Of a DNA stretch of 40,249 nucleotides, positions 29,346-37,427 are shown one piece after another; position 1 is the first letter of the stretch, and each line of letters opens with the position of its first letter. The DNA lies in contig JBKJSM010000035.1 of assembly GCA_046594445.1 (NCBI GenBank), positions 1-40,249 on the forward strand, written 5' to 3'. Both the position numbers and the translations under genes were made by a program. The notes beneath the pieces are model-generated. The model was not told where the DNA came from. It saw only the letters and a program-made list of their open reading frames with translations, and did no database searches. The DNA is from Gaiellasilicea sp046594445 (GTDB taxonomy: Bacteria > Actinomycetota > Thermoleophilia > Gaiellales > Gaiellaceae).

Positions 29346-30463
29346 AAGCGGCGACGCGGCCGATTCCGCTCTCGTCGCCGTACCTCGACGAGCGGGACGA
29401 GGAGCTGGTGCTCGAGGTGCTCCGTTCGGGCAGGCTCTCGCTCGGGCCGGCGATCGACCGCTTCGAGGAGCTGTTTGCAGAGAAGGTCGGCGCTCCCTAC
29501 GCAGCAGCCGTCTCGTCCGGGACCGCCGGTCTGCACCTGCTGAGCGCGATCGCAGGGTTCGGGGACGGCGACGAGGTGATCACCTCGCCCTACTCCTTCG
29601 TCGCCTCGGCCAACTGCTTCATCTACGAGGGGGCGACCCCGGTCTTCGCCGACGTCGACGCGCGGACGATGAACCTCGACCCCGCGGCCGTCGAGGCCGC
29701 GATCACGGAGCGGACGAAGGGGATCGTCGCGGTCGACATCTTCGGCTACCCGTGCGAGCTCGACCCGCTCCGCGAGCTCTGCGAGCGGCACGGCCTCGTC
29801 CTGATCCAGGACGCCTGCGAGGCGCTCGGCGCCGAGTACAAGGGCGCCCCGGTCGGCTCGCAGGGCGTCGACGCGGTCTTCGCGTTCTACCCGAACAAGC
29901 AGCTGACGACCGGCGAGGGCGGGATGGTGACGACGCACGACGAGGAGACACGGCGTCAGCTCGTCAGCCTGCGCAACCAGGGGCGCGCGGACGGCGGCGG
30001 CTGGCTCGAGCACGCGCGGCTCGGCTACAACTACCGCATCGACGACATCCGGGCCGCGCTCGGGATCGGGCAGCTCGAGAAGCTCGAGACGATTCTCTCG
30101 ATGCGCCAGGCTGCGGCCGCACGGTACGGCGAGTTGCTCTCCGGCGTGAGCGGGCTCGAGCTCCCGCTCGCCGACGACGACGATCATGTGCGCTCCTGGT
30201 TCGTTTACGTCGTCACGCTGGCGCACGGCGTCGACCGCGAGCATGTGATCGCCGAGCTCGAGCGCCAGGGAATCGCCAGCTCCCGCTACCTTCCTTCGAT
30301 CCACCTGCAGTCCTACATGCGCGAGCGCTACGGCTTTCGCGAGGGTCTCTGCCCCGTGAGCGAAGACCTCTCGCAGCGGACGCTGGCGCTGCCGTTCTTC
30401 ACCGCGATCGAGGCCGAGGATCAGCAGCGCGTCGCCGAGGCGCTCTCAGCCGCGCTGGTCTAG
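29342..30463 (+). CDS. DegT/DnrJ/EryC1-family aminotransferase
   Basis: This 373-aa fold-type I PLP enzyme usually aminates keto-sugars on nucleotide carriers (as in PseC, ArnB or perosamine synthases). Signatures: PLSSPYLDERDEELVLEVLR, AAVSSGTAGLHLLSAIAGFG, VITSPYSFVASANCFIYEGA, LIQDACEALGAEYKG and the lysine motif AFYPNKQLTTGEGGMVTTHD. It ends with YLPSIHLQSYMRERYGFREG and the family's Leu-Pro-Phe. GTG 29342 overlaps the ilvE stop, so both are made from one transcript. The sugar product, probably for a surface glycan, cannot be named. Confidence 0.93.
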   Translation: MKAATRPIPLSSPYLDERDEELVLEVLRSGRLSLGPAIDRFEELFAEKVGAPYAAAVSSGTAGLHLLSAIAGFGDGDEVITSPYSFVASANCFIYEGATPVFADVDARTMNLDPAAVEAAITERTKGIVAVDIFGYPCELDPLRELCERHGLVLIQDACEALGAEYKGAPVGSQGVDAVFAFYPNKQLTTGEGGMVTTHDEETRRQLVSLRNQGRADGGGWLEHARLGYNYRIDDIRAALGIGQLEKLETILSMRQAAAARYGELLSGVSGLELPLADDDDHVRSWFVYVVTLAHGVDREHVIAELERQGIASSRYLPSIHLQSYMRERYGFREGLCPVSEDLSQRTLALPFFTAIEAEDQQRVAEALSAALV

Positions 30464-30474
30464 TCGACACCTGG

Positions 30475-30480
30475 GATAAT
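30475..30480 (+). promoter_or_regulatory. -10 box predicting a leaderless mRNA
   Basis: GATAAT, close to the consensus TATAAT, lies exactly 7 nt before ATG 30488 in the 24-nt gap after the DegT gene. No Shine-Dalgarno precedes this ATG. A purine run inside the first codons (gggagg) is too close to ATG 30500 to serve a later start. Confidence 0.55.
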
Positions 30481-30487
30481 CCGCCGG

Positions 30488-30835
30488 ATGGATGGGAGGA
30501 TGGTCTTCCTCGGCTTCGGCAAGTACGCGCGCGCCGACCGGATCTACGCGCTGCAGCCGATCACCGGCGACGATCGAGGCGGCGGCCAGCGCACGCTCGT
30601 CTGGGTCGAAGGCGTGGCCGACCCACTGATCGCCTCGCGCACCGAGCGGACGATCCTGCACGACATGGGCCAAGACCTCGACGGCTCACCCCTCCTCGAC
30701 GAGGCGCTCTCCCTTGCCGAGCGGCTTGCGGACGACGCCGCCAGCGGCCGCGTCGACCTCGCCGATCTCGGCCGCCGCGCGCGCAAGCTGCTCGAATCGT
30801 CAGCGAGACCAGCCGAGCCGCACAAGCTGTTCTAG
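30488..30835 (+). CDS. DUF370/RemA-like DNA-binding regulator (tentative)
   Basis: This 115-aa protein begins VFLGFGKYARADRIYALQPI, which resembles the start of RemA/DUF370 proteins (I-G-F/Y-G-N-x-V-x-A-x-R-I). It continues with LVWVEGVADPLIASRTERTI, where RemA has its RRTR...VI...S segment. The C-terminal helix pair (LLDEALSLAERLADDAASGR) is an extension not seen in classical RemA. RemA proteins bind DNA as arrays and activate matrix genes. Similarity is by eye and partial, so function is uncertain. The stop is directly followed by the ATG of the DNA glycosylase. Confidence 0.55.
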   Translation: MDGRMVFLGFGKYARADRIYALQPITGDDRGGGQRTLVWVEGVADPLIASRTERTILHDMGQDLDGSPLLDEALSLAERLADDAASGRVDLADLGRRARKLLESSARPAEPHKLF

Positions 30836-31420
30836 ATGCTTCGCCGGGAGTTCTTCGCCCGCAGCGTCCACGAGGTGGCGCCGGAGCTGATCGGCGCGTT
30901 CCTGCTCGTCGACGGTGTCGGCGGCCGGATCGTCGAGGTCGAGGCGTACGACTCGGAGGATCCGGCCGCGCACGGCTTCCGCGGCCGCACGCCGCGCAAC
31001 GCCTCGATGTTCGGCCCGCCTGGTCACGCCTACGTCTACCGCTCCTACGGGATCCACTGGTGCCTCAACGTCGTCTGCGAGGAGGCGGGTAGCGCCGCCG
31101 CCGTGCTGATCCGCGCGCTCGAGCCGACCCACGGGATCGACGCGATGCGGGCGCGACGCGGCCTCGACGAGCTGCGGCTGCTCTGTACCGGACCCGGCCG
31201 CTTGTGTCAGGCGCTCGCCGTCACGCGCGAGCACGACGGAGTGCCGCTCGACCGGCCTCCGTTCGAGCTCCGAGCCCGCGAGGCTGCTGTCGAGATCGCC
31301 GCGGCCCCGCGGATCGGGATCAGCGTCGCGACCGAGCTCCCGTGGCGGTACGCCGCCTCGGGCTCGCGCTTTCTCAGTCGGCCGCTCCCGAAGCAGGGGC
31401 AACCACGAGCTCGACCATGA
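30836..31420 (+). CDS. 3-methyladenine DNA glycosylase (AAG/MPG family)
   Basis: This 194-aa base-excision repair enzyme removes alkylated purines. Signatures: FFARSVHEVAPELIGAFLLV, the catalytic Glu region RIVEVEAYDSEDPAAHGFRG, TPRNASMFGPPGHAYVYRSY, GIHWCLNVVCEEAGSAAAVL (asparagine and base-flipping loop), and LLCTGPGRLCQALAVTREHD. It starts one base after the previous stop, so it is co-transcribed with the RemA-like gene. Its last 47 nt overlap the convergent penicillin-binding protein gene. Confidence 0.94.
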   Translation: MLRREFFARSVHEVAPELIGAFLLVDGVGGRIVEVEAYDSEDPAAHGFRGRTPRNASMFGPPGHAYVYRSYGIHWCLNVVCEEAGSAAAVLIRALEPTHGIDAMRARRGLDELRLLCTGPGRLCQALAVTREHDGVPLDRPPFELRAREAAVEIAAAPRIGISVATELPWRYAASGSRFLSRPLPKQGQPRARP

Positions 31421-33812
31421 CTCCGGGCGCCGCCGCGAGTCCCGCGCGCGGCTTCTGCGCGAGCACGGTGCCCGGCTTCCCCGTGCCCCAGCTGATCTTC
31501 GGCCTGAGCTTCAGCTTCTTCAGTCTCGCGCGTGCATCAGGGAGCCTGCGGCCGACCAGATTCGGGATCACGCCCTGGGTCGCCTTCGTGACCACGAGCA
31601 GAATCCGGTCGTACGAGGAGCGGTAGCCCTGCTTGGGGTTCTGGTCGACGACGAGACCGGGCCGTTGCAGGGGGTCGGCGGGCTTGAACACCAGCTCGGC
31701 GGTCAGCGGTTGCGCATCGACGCGGGCCTGCGCCGCGACGAGTGTCAGGCCGCGGACGTCAGGAACCTCGACCTCGTTCTCGAGGCAGTTCGCGGTCCGG
31801 CTCGGCCCGGTTCCAGCGAAGTAGACGACCTCTTGACGCGAACGGCAGAGACCGTTGTCAAGAAGGAGCCGGTCGCCGCGGCGAACGACGAGCTTGGGCG
31901 CCACGTACGGCGTCGAAGGCGCCGGGAAGCTCTCTACGGGCTCGTCCCGCAGCGCTCGCTCCGCGAACGACTTCCAGATCAGCGCCGGGAACGTGCCCCC
32001 GCTGACGGCTTCGCCGTTGAACTCGGTCAGCATCGGCTTCAGGGTCGTCGGGTAACCGACCCACACGGCGACGACGAGCTGCGGCGTGTAGCCGACGAAC
32101 CAGGCGTCGCCGTAGTTCTCGGTCGTTCCGGTCTTGCCGGCAACCGGCCGGTCGGCGAGAAACGCGCGCTTCCCCGTGCCGAGCCGGACCGCCTTCTGCA
32201 GGATCGAGTTGACCACGCCGGCCTGCACGGACGTGAGTGCGTCGACCTCGACCGGCCAATTTTCCCGCAGGCGCTTAGGCTCCTGCACCTCGTCGATCAC
32301 GCGCGGCTTGTTGCCGAACATCGCTCCGTCCACTCGCCGCCCGCCGTACGCGAGTGTCCCGAAAGCGCGCGCGAGCTCGAGTGGAGTGACAGCTTCGGCG
32401 CCGAGCCCGATCGAGTAGACGCCCTCCAGCTTGCTCCTGATCCCGAGCCGCTTTGCGGTCTCGGCGACACTCTTCGAGCCCACCAGTTGCGTCAGCTGCG
32501 CATAGACGGCGTTGTCGGACGCGATCGTGGCCCGCTCGAGGTCGATCGAACCCGAGTAGGCGTCGTCGTAGTTGCCGACGACCCAGTACTTGTCGCCGAG
32601 GTTGATCGACTGCGGCTCCGACACGAAGCGCGTCGCCGGCGAGATCCCCTGCCGCAGCGCCGTCGCGAGCACGAACGGCTTGAACGCCGAGCCCGGCTGT
32701 CGGACGCCCTGCACGGCGAGGTTGAACTGGCTCTTGCGGTAGTCATTGCCGCCGATCATCGCCCGGACGGCGCCCGTGCGCGGGTCGATCGCCACGAGCG
32801 CCGCAGACGGGCCGTCCGCGTCGGTCAACCACTTCGAGATCGCGTCTCGGGCAGCCTGCTGCAGTTCGAGGTCGATCGTCGTCTTCACCTTCAGGCCGCC
32901 GCCGAAGACCTCTGACGAGCCGTACTCGTCGATCAGCTGCTGCTTGACGTAGTTGACGAAGTGCTGCGCAGGCCCCTCGGTGCCTGGAAGCTGGACCTTG
33001 TCCGGATCGGGCAACGGCGTCGCGCTCGCCTCCGCCAGCTGCGCAGGCGTGATCTTGGACTCCTCGAGCATCGCTTGCAGCACGGTTCGTCGCCGTGCCT
33101 TCGCCGCGGCGGAGTTCGCGACGGGGTCGTACTGGCTCGGATCGGCGGGGATCCCGGCGAGCAGGGCCGCTTCGGCGATCGTCAGATCCTTCGCTCCGCG
33201 CTGGAAGTAGGTCTGCGCCGCCTGCTGGACGCCGTAGGCGCCGTTGCCGAAGTAGATCGTGTTCAGGTACTCCTGCAGGATCTTCTGCTTCGTCCAGCCG
33301 CCCGGCCGCTCCAGCTGCCAGGCGAGCGCGGCCTCCCGCACCTTCCGGGCGATCGTCTTCTGATCGCGGTCGAGCGAGTTCTTCACGAACTGCTGCGTGA
33401 TCGTCGAGCCGCCCTCGACGACGGCCTTTTGGCGGACGTCTGCGACCAACGCCCGGCCGATGCCGCGGAGGTCGATCCCGTTGTGCTCCCAGAAGCGCCG
33501 ATCCTCGATCGCGACGATCGCGTGGCGCATCGGGGCGGCAATGTCGTCGTAGTCGACGAGCGTGCGCGCTTCCGAGCCGCGCAGGACGGCGAGGACGCGC
33601 TGGCCGGTCGAGTCGTAGATGTAGCCGTTCTGCTGCTGGTCGAGCTGGCGCTGAGGATCGAGCTTCGGGATCTCGCCCGCGACGGCGCGGATCAGCCCGA
33701 AGCTGAACGACACCGATCCCAGAAGCCCGAGGACGGTGAGGAGCGCGAGGAGGCGAAGCCTGCGGATCCGGCGACGCCGACGCGCCGGTCGGTTCTTGCT
33801 GAACGGCCGCAA
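31374..33812 (-). CDS. Class A penicillin-binding protein with C-terminal PASTA domains
   Basis: This 812-aa protein is a bifunctional cell-wall synthase. An Arg-rich cytoplasmic tail and one membrane span (RLLALLTVLGLLGSVSFSFG) precede the glycosyltransferase domain (IVAIEDRRFWEHNGIDLRGI, EGGSTITQQFVKN). The transpeptidase domain has all three motifs: SxxK in QPGSAFKPFVLA, SxN in ATIASDNAVYA and KTGT in VAGKTGTTENYGDAW. Two PASTA repeats close the protein (EVEVPDVRGLTLVAAQARVD and VIPNLVGRRLPDARARLKKL), which sense or bind peptidoglycan. TTG 33812 is supported by TAGACT 7 nt upstream. The 3' end overlaps the DNA glycosylase gene. Confidence 0.95.
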   Translation of the reverse strand: MRPFSKNRPARRRRRIRRLRLLALLTVLGLLGSVSFSFGLIRAVAGEIPKLDPQRQLDQQQNGYIYDSTGQRVLAVLRGSEARTLVDYDDIAAPMRHAIVAIEDRRFWEHNGIDLRGIGRALVADVRQKAVVEGGSTITQQFVKNSLDRDQKTIARKVREAALAWQLERPGGWTKQKILQEYLNTIYFGNGAYGVQQAAQTYFQRGAKDLTIAEAALLAGIPADPSQYDPVANSAAAKARRRTVLQAMLEESKITPAQLAEASATPLPDPDKVQLPGTEGPAQHFVNYVKQQLIDEYGSSEVFGGGLKVKTTIDLELQQAARDAISKWLTDADGPSAALVAIDPRTGAVRAMIGGNDYRKSQFNLAVQGVRQPGSAFKPFVLATALRQGISPATRFVSEPQSINLGDKYWVVGNYDDAYSGSIDLERATIASDNAVYAQLTQLVGSKSVAETAKRLGIRSKLEGVYSIGLGAEAVTPLELARAFGTLAYGGRRVDGAMFGNKPRVIDEVQEPKRLRENWPVEVDALTSVQAGVVNSILQKAVRLGTGKRAFLADRPVAGKTGTTENYGDAWFVGYTPQLVVAVWVGYPTTLKPMLTEFNGEAVSGGTFPALIWKSFAERALRDEPVESFPAPSTPYVAPKLVVRRGDRLLLDNGLCRSRQEVVYFAGTGPSRTANCLENEVEVPDVRGLTLVAAQARVDAQPLTAELVFKPADPLQRPGLVVDQNPKQGYRSSYDRILLVVTKATQGVIPNLVGRRLPDARARLKKLKLRPKISWGTGKPGTVLAQKPRAGLAAAPGVMVELVVAPASGAAD

Positions 33813-33819
33813 GGAGTCA

Positions 33820-33825
33820 AGTCTA
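33820..33825 (-). promoter_or_regulatory. -10 box predicting a leaderless PBP mRNA
   Basis: On the minus strand TAGACT is followed by 7 nt and TTG 33812. The box lies in the 27-nt gap between the PBP start codon and the recQ stop, so the PBP can be transcribed independently of recQ. Confidence 0.45.
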
Positions 33826-33839
33826 GCCCCGAAACCGGT

Positions 33840-35813
33840 CTACGCGGCCGAAATCACGGCGAGTACGTCCTCGCCGTAGCGCTCCAGCTTCGCCGGCCCG
33901 AAGCCCTTCACCGTCGCCAAGTCGCGCTCGGAGGCAGGCTTGGCGGTGGCGAGCTCCCGCAGGGTCGCGTCGTGCAGGACGACGTAGGCCGGCACCTCGT
34001 CCACGCGCGCGCGCTCGAGCCGCCACGCGCGGAGGCGGTCGAAGAGCCCCTCGTCGGCCGGCCCGGCCGCTGCCGCCACGCCGATGCGCGGGAGGTCGGC
34101 GCCGGGGACGGCGCGCAGGAGCCGGAAGCCGTCCTCGCTCTCGAAGGCCTCCAGCACGCCCGCCGTCTCGAGCCCCTGGATCCAGCGCTTCACCTCGGCC
34201 TGGGTCGCGGCCGCGAGGGCGCCGAAGTCAGGAGAGCGCTGCGCCGACCGGGGCGCGCTCATCGAGCCGCGCAGCAGCGCCGCGAGGCCGGTACGCCCGA
34301 GCGGCCACCGCAGCTCGAGCACGACGCGGTGGATCGTCGCCGCGACGTCGTCCGGCAGCGGCGCCACGGCGGGTGCGTCGTGGGCGACCGCGGTCAGGGG
34401 CGCGCAGACGTCGCACATCCCGCAGTCCTGCTCGAGTACCTCCCCGAAGTGCTCCGCCACCTGCCGGTGCCGGCACGCGCGCGACTCGGCGAACCGGACG
34501 AGACGCTCGGTGCGCGCCAGGGCCTCCTGCTCGTAGCGGAGCAGCAGGGCGTCGATTCGCGCCGCCGCGTCCGCCGGCGGGTCCGGCACCTCGATCTGCA
34601 TCGATCGCCCGGCGTCGAACCCGCGGCGCACGAGGCCGACTTGTTCGAGCATGCCGACGAGGACGCGCGGGTCGGGATCGCCACCGCTCGAGAGCTCCTC
34701 GGGTGCGATCTCGGTGCGGCCACGTAGCCGGCCGTACACCGAGCGGAGGTCGGCCACGGTCGGGATGTCCGAGCGCGCGAACCGGCGCAGCTGCTGTGCG
34801 TCGGAGCGGCTTGCGAGCAGGAGCGTGTCGGAGGCGCGGCCGTCGCGTCCTGCCCGGCCGATCATCTGCACATAGCTCTCGAGCGACTCCGGATAGTTGT
34901 AGAGCGCAACGAGCCGGATGTCCGGCTTGTCGATCCCCATCCCGAAGGCGGTGGTGGCGACGACGGTCTGGATCCGGCCTTCGATGAACGACTCCTGGGC
35001 GGCGGCGCGTTCGGCCGGCTCGAGCCCCGCGTGGTAGTGGACCGCAGCAAGGTCGTGCGCGCGCAGTGTCCTTGCAAGGCTCTCGCAGCTGCGGCGCGAA
35101 CGCGCATAGACGATCGCCGACGCACCGCGCAGCTCGTGCAGGCGGCGGACGAGCGTGCGCAGTCGAGCCTCCTCGCCGTCGACGATCTCGACGTCGTAGC
35201 GGAGGTTCGGACGGACGACGCTCGTGCGGACGATCTCGGGCTCGCGTCCGAGCGCCGCGGCGATCTCACGCTCGGTCGTCGGCGTGGCCGTGGCGGTCAT
35301 CCCCAGGATTGCCGGCGTGCCGAGCGCGTCGAGCGCCTGCCGGATGAAGAGGTAATCCGGCCGGAAGTCGTGTCCCCACATGCTGACGCAGTGCACCTCG
35401 TCGATCACGACGAGACCGACGTCGATTCCCGCGATCGCGTTCAGGAAGCTCCGCTGCCGGAGCCGTTCCGGGGCCACGTACAGCATCCGGTAGCGGCCTT
35501 CCGAGACGCCGCGGAGCCGCGCCGCCGCCTCGTCGGCGTCAAGCGACGAGTTGATCAGCGTCGACTGCACCGCCACTTCGGGAGGCAGCTTGTCCACCTG
35601 GTCCTTCATCAGGGCGATCAGCGGGCTCAGGACGAGGGTCGGGGTCGGCCGCAGCATCGCCGCCAGCTGGTAGGTGAGCGACTTGCCCGAGCCCGTGGGC
35701 ATCAGCGCGAGCGTGTCACGCCCGTCGATCGCTGCCCGGACCACCTGCTCCTGGCCGGGGCGGAAGTCCTCGAATCCGAACAGGCGCCGAAGCGCGGGCC
35801 TGAGCTCGCTCAC
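33840..35813 (-). CDS. recQ: ATP-dependent DNA helicase RecQ
   Basis: This 657-aa SF2 helicase unwinds DNA 3' to 5' in recombination and repair. Motifs in order: RPGQEQVVRAAIDGRD, Walker A LMPTGSGKSLTYQL, VLSPLIALMKDQVD, the DEVH box VVIDEVHCVSMWGHDFR, GMTATATPTTEREI, the C-terminal helicase lobe (VVATTAFGMGIDKPDIR, QMIGRAGRDGR), a zinc site (ACRHRQVAEHF and DCGMCDVC), a winged-helix segment and a C-terminal HRDC domain (VVLHDATLRELATAKPASER, VKGFGPAKLERYGEDVL). GTG 35813 has TAGGCT 6 nt upstream and no Shine-Dalgarno. Confidence 0.96.
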   Translation of the reverse strand: MSELRPALRRLFGFEDFRPGQEQVVRAAIDGRDTLALMPTGSGKSLTYQLAAMLRPTPTLVLSPLIALMKDQVDKLPPEVAVQSTLINSSLDADEAAARLRGVSEGRYRMLYVAPERLRQRSFLNAIAGIDVGLVVIDEVHCVSMWGHDFRPDYLFIRQALDALGTPAILGMTATATPTTEREIAAALGREPEIVRTSVVRPNLRYDVEIVDGEEARLRTLVRRLHELRGASAIVYARSRRSCESLARTLRAHDLAAVHYHAGLEPAERAAAQESFIEGRIQTVVATTAFGMGIDKPDIRLVALYNYPESLESYVQMIGRAGRDGRASDTLLLASRSDAQQLRRFARSDIPTVADLRSVYGRLRGRTEIAPEELSSGGDPDPRVLVGMLEQVGLVRRGFDAGRSMQIEVPDPPADAAARIDALLLRYEQEALARTERLVRFAESRACRHRQVAEHFGEVLEQDCGMCDVCAPLTAVAHDAPAVAPLPDDVAATIHRVVLELRWPLGRTGLAALLRGSMSAPRSAQRSPDFGALAAATQAEVKRWIQGLETAGVLEAFESEDGFRLLRAVPGADLPRIGVAAAAGPADEGLFDRLRAWRLERARVDEVPAYVVLHDATLRELATAKPASERDLATVKGFGPAKLERYGEDVLAVISAA

Positions 35814-35819
35814 ATAAAC

Positions 35820-35825
35820 AGCCTA
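35820..35825 (-). promoter_or_regulatory. -10 box predicting a leaderless recQ mRNA
   Basis: On the minus strand TAGGCT is followed by gtttat and GTG 35813. The arrangement matches the class V aminotransferase promoter, which has the same hexamer. Confidence 0.5.
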
Positions 35826-35889
35826 AGGGCGCAATCGGAACACACCCGTCACGAATGCGTGACGAGGTTGATGCTCTTGGGAGCGAAGC

Positions 35890-35995
35890 GACCCTTCAGG
35901 GGTCTCTGCGCATTCTGAATCTGCTTCCGCAGATTCAGAATCTGCGCCAACAGAGCAGGGAGGGGGCTGCGCCGCCCCAGTGGGGCGGCGCAGCC
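35890..35995. terminator. Cluster of three hairpins between the ferritin-like operon and recQ
   Basis: Hairpin A is gaccc/gggtc at 35890-35904. Hairpin B is a perfect 13-bp stem, attctgaatctgc (35912-35924) with gcagattcagaat (35929-35941), loop ttcc. Hairpin C is a perfect 14-bp stem, ggctgcgccgcccc (35965-35978) with 35982-35995, loop agt. The cluster follows the stop of the minus-strand ferritin-like gene and precedes recQ on that strand, so termination is the natural role, but none has a U tract. The remaining 35826-36016 bases hold no gene. Confidence 0.65.
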
Positions 35996-36016
35996 TGTGG
36001 AGCAACTGTTGCCGTG

Positions 36017-36640
36017 CTAGGCCGCGATGAGCGGCGTGATCGCGTCGAGCACGGCCTGCTTCTCGAGTGCCGCATCGAAGGCGGCGGGCGCCGGCGTCTC
36101 CTTGCGGTACAGCCGGATCGCCGCGGCGTGGCGCGCCTCGATCTGGACGATCGAGCCTGCGGCCCCGAGCACGTCCTTCGACTCGATCAGCGGCGCAGCA
36201 CCGTTATAGGCGCTGACACCGGTGTCCTCGAGCGTCTGGGCGAGCTCGAGGAAGCTCGCCTCGTCCGTGAACGGGAACTTGAACGTCGGCGACTCGACGG
36301 GTGTGCCACCGAGGTCCGAGATCGTCTTCGTCAGTGCAGCAACGTGCTCGGCTTCGTGCTCGCCGAACGGCGTCGCCAGCTTCTTCACCTCGGCGCTGAG
36401 ATTCGAGGCAAGCCCCTTCTTGTAGAAGTCGGCCTCGAGGTACTCGAGCGTCAGCGCGAAGTTGAGGATGTCGAGGTCGCCCATCGACGCCTGCGCGAAG
36501 GCACTCTGCACGAACGGGGACACGGCCCCGGCACCGTAGACGGCGCCGGCTGCGAGAGCCCCCTTGAGGATGAACGAGCCCCTCGTCATGCCGTGGATCT
36601 CCACGACGCCGAGCTCGGGGACGGTCAACTTGGACTGCAT
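36017..36640 (-). CDS. Exported ferritin-like domain protein
   Basis: This 207-aa protein has an N-terminal export signal resembling Tat signals with a single arginine (TRGSFILKGALAAGAVYGAG, then a FAQA cleavage-like site). A four-helix ferritin-like domain carries the full diiron ligand set: TLEYLEADFY, GEHEAEH (E-x2-H), LEDTGVSAYNG and QIEARHAAAI (E-x2-H). It may oxidise iron or peroxides outside the membrane. Shine-Dalgarno aaggaga precedes ATG 36640. It is a paralogue of the upstream lipoprotein, 27 nt away, and probably belongs to the sigma factor operon. Confidence 0.85.
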   Translation of the reverse strand: MQSKLTVPELGVVEIHGMTRGSFILKGALAAGAVYGAGAVSPFVQSAFAQASMGDLDILNFALTLEYLEADFYKKGLASNLSAEVKKLATPFGEHEAEHVAALTKTISDLGGTPVESPTFKFPFTDEASFLELAQTLEDTGVSAYNGAAPLIESKDVLGAAGSIVQIEARHAAAIRLYRKETPAPAAFDAALEKQAVLDAITPLIAA

Positions 36641-36667
36641 GTCTGTATCTCCTTTCCGCGAGCGCGG

Positions 36668-37345
36668 TTAGCTGACGATGAACGGCTTGACCAACGGGAG
36701 CACCTCGTCCATCGAGAGGGGCTTGGCGAAGGCGCCGTCGGGGGTGGGGGACTTGCCGGTCAGGACGTTGAGCGCGGATGCGTGGCGCGCCTCGACCGAG
36801 TGGATCGCGATCGCCGCGGCCAGGATCTCCTTGTCCTGGATCGCTCCGGCCTGGCCGAGGTACGCGGCTGCGCCGAGGTTCTCGACGGTCGCTGCGAGCG
36901 TCAGCACAGCGTCGGCGCTGTCCAGCGGGAAGGTCGTCTCGGGCTTTGCGGCGGGCTCGCCGAGCTTCTTGGCGGTGCCGAGCAGCGCGTCCACGTGCTG
37001 CTGCTCGTGGTCGCCGATCACCTTGATCATCTCGAGCGACGCGCCGGAGAAGAGACCGCTCTCGATCACCTTGGCGTAGAAGTCCGCCTCGATGTACTCG
37101 AGCGTCAGGGCGTAGTTTACGATCTCCAGGTCGCCGGACGCCTTCGGGGCGGTTGTCGCAGCCGGGGCGGTCGTGGTCGCGCTCTCGTCGTCGCTGCCAC
37201 CGCAGGCGGCGAGGAAGAGGCTGAAGGCGCTAGCGCCGGCGAGGCCGCCGCCCATCAGCTTCAGGAAATGCTTGCGCGACGCGGGATCTTCAGTCAGCTC
37301 ACGCAGTGCAGCTGGATCCTGGTCGTGCTCGGCCAGGTTGGACAT
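36668..37345 (-). CDS. Ferritin-like domain lipoprotein
   Basis: This 225-aa protein has the lipobox-type signal SRKHFLKLMGGGLAGASAFS followed by LFLAAC, so the mature protein should be lipid-anchored. A Thr/Ala/Pro-rich linker leads to a ferritin-like bundle with TLEYIEADFY, IGDHEQQHVDAL, VENLGAAAYLG and HSVEARHASAL, the same ligand pattern as the downstream paralogue. ATG 37345 has a strong Shine-Dalgarno (aaggaggc). The pair suggests one anchored and one soluble form of the same activity. It lies 82 nt after the anti-sigma gene on the same strand. Confidence 0.87.
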   Translation of the reverse strand: MSNLAEHDQDPAALRELTEDPASRKHFLKLMGGGLAGASAFSLFLAACGGSDDESATTTAPAATTAPKASGDLEIVNYALTLEYIEADFYAKVIESGLFSGASLEMIKVIGDHEQQHVDALLGTAKKLGEPAAKPETTFPLDSADAVLTLAATVENLGAAAYLGQAGAIQDKEILAAAIAIHSVEARHASALNVLTGKSPTPDGAFAKPLSMDEVLPLVKPFIVS

Positions 37346-37427
37346 CGGGCCTCCTTCGGTTTCGGGAAGAGGCATGCGTCTCACCGCCCCATCGGAGGTG
37401 GTTCGCCGCAGAGGAGAATCCGGTTCG

